From positions 1-5,988 of the forward strand of contig CAAFXQ010000132.1 of NCBI GenBank assembly GCA_900767015.1: 5,988 nt of DNA. Direction: 5' to 3'. The DNA is from Clostridia bacterium (GTDB lineage: Bacteria > Bacillota > Clostridia > Oscillospirales > Acutalibacteraceae). Numbering within the stretch: the first letter of the stretch is position 1; every line of letters starts with the position of its first letter. Under the pieces are notes generated by a model. That model made no database searches. It had not been told where the DNA came from and saw only the letters and a program-made list of their open reading frames with translations. The translations under genes and the position numbers were made by a program. Shown one piece after another: positions 5,267 through 5,988 of this stretch.

Positions 5267-5971
5267 TGTCGGTCACCTCCTCAACAATGATGCCGTCTTG
5301 TGCTTGAAGATACGCCATTGCTTTGTCGAAATTCGAATTTTCGTCCTTGATGCTGATTAACATATTGCCGAACGCCTGTTCGTTGATACTTCTTGTCGAA
5401 GCGCCTAAGATGTTGGCGTAAATGCCGTGCTCCGCCGCCATTTTGGCAATCAGGGGCGTGCCTGCGGTCGAAGAGCCGTTGAAAACGATACGCATTCGTC
5501 TTTCGCCCTCTTTTTTGAGAATAATGCTGTCGCCGCCCGACGGGAAAACAAGCTTCTTGGCGGCGTGTGACTGCGGATTCGCAAAGATGTCGGACACTCT
5601 GCCTTGCTCGACGACCTTACCTTGGTCGAGAATCGCAACCGAGCGGCAGATATCCTCAACGACGCTCATCTGATGCGTGATGACAACAACGGTGATGCCG
5701 AGCTTTTTGTTGATGTCACGAATCAGCTCAAGAATCGAGTGGGTCGTGTTCGGATCGAGCGCACTTGTGGCTTCGTCGCAAAGAAGAACCTTTGGGTTCG
5801 TGGCAAGTGCTCTTGCAATGGCGATTCTTTGCTGCTGACCGCCCGAAAGCTGAGCGGGGTAGGAGAGCGCCTTGTCGGGCAGTCCGACAATTTCCAGAAG
5901 CTCTTTGGCTCTTTTCTTCGCTTCCGACTTTTTGACGCCCTCAAGCTCCATCGGAAAGCAGATATTTTTCA
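5259..5971 (-). CDS. metN: Methionine-type ABC transporter ATPase MetN, N-terminus missing
   Basis: The reading frame enters from the right contig end and gives about 236 genuine residues of MetN, roughly the last two thirds of a protein usually near 340 residues. Walker A and the Q-loop are missing because the sequence stops. What remains begins in the helical domain (KNICFPMELEGV), then has the ABC signature LSGGQQQRIAIARAL, Walker B VLLCDEATSALDP, and the H-loop VITHQM. The end (about the last 95 residues, from KLVFPSGG) is an NIL domain, which in MetN binds methionine and inhibits transport when the amino acid is plentiful. No real start codon is present: the TTG at 5970-5972 is an internal codon at the genome/adapter junction. 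The stop overlaps metI by 8 bases (ATGGGTGA), so the pair is coupled. NIL presence favours methionine-family uptake. Confidence 0.92.
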
Positions 5972-5988
5972 AGATCGGAAGAGCACAC
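5972..5988 (+). other. Residual Illumina TruSeq adapter at contig end
   Basis: AGATCGGAAGAGCACAC at the extreme right end is identical to the first 17 bases of the common Illumina TruSeq read adapter. In the metN frame this stretch encodes residues unlike the conserved MetN segment expected before NICFPMEL. The bases are therefore a library artefact, and genomic sequence ends at 5971 (the first A may be shared by chance). Confidence 0.95.

Noticed and set aside
5290..5306. Seventeen bases with one mismatch to the Illumina P7 adapter end (ATGCCGTCTT then GTGCTTG)
   Set aside because: It encodes an uninterrupted, family-typical part of the MetN NIL domain, so the resemblance is chance rather than contamination.
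1..5988. CRISPR array, tRNA, rRNA, transposase or phage genes
   Set aside because: No regularly spaced repeats, no cloverleaf-like sequence and no matching protein families were seen on either strand.

Overview
The window is about 6 kb from a bacterial contig, most likely a Clostridia-type Firmicute (Bacillota), perhaps gut Oscillospirales. This rests on family-level look, not a search: strong GGAGG ribosome binding sites before most genes, textbook TTGACA/TATAAT promoters, moderate GC, and small tightly packed genes such as a SLOG protein, a cytidylate-kinase-like protein, a SemiSWEET and a LysR regulator with a 'GFWPEFTWG' segment. No RNA gene, CRISPR array, insertion sequence or phage gene was seen. 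The right end is not genomic: the last 17 bases (5972-5988) are identical to the start of the Illumina TruSeq read adapter, so real sequence stops at about 5971 and the last gene is cut there.

Left part (1-2096): a hairpin-bearing non-coding stretch (1-145) precedes a small SLOG-fold nucleotide-binding protein on the + strand. It converges, with 6 bases between stop codons, on a cytidylate-kinase-like P-loop protein on the - strand. Upstream of that, also on the - strand, is a full-length LysR-type regulator. The kinase-like gene has its own perfect consensus promoter, whose -35 box contains the LysR stop codon and whose discriminator is an (AAT)n repeat.

Middle part (2097-3206): the LysR gene is divergent from a two-gene + strand operon. 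The 179-base intergenic region holds two interleaved, oppositely directed promoters. The operon encodes a three-helix SemiSWEET/PQ-loop transporter protein and, by an ATGA stop/start overlap, a small SGNH-hydrolase-like protein whose usual catalytic residues look replaced. This regulator plus transporter plus odd SGNH protein is the most system-like unit here. A probable bidirectional terminator ends it.

Right part (3207-5971): a compact - strand operon reads metN (partial) - metI - AhpD/carboxymuconolactone-decarboxylase-like protein - short-chain dehydrogenase. Its joins are 8-base overlaps (metN/metI and CMD/SDR) or a 10-base gap (metI/CMD). The ABC genes are a methionine-type importer with an NIL sensor domain. 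The two downstream redox-type genes occupy the place where metQ is often found. The dehydrogenase carries an insertion like that of mycofactocin-associated SDRs. A functional link between the importer and the redox pair is suggested by the operon only.
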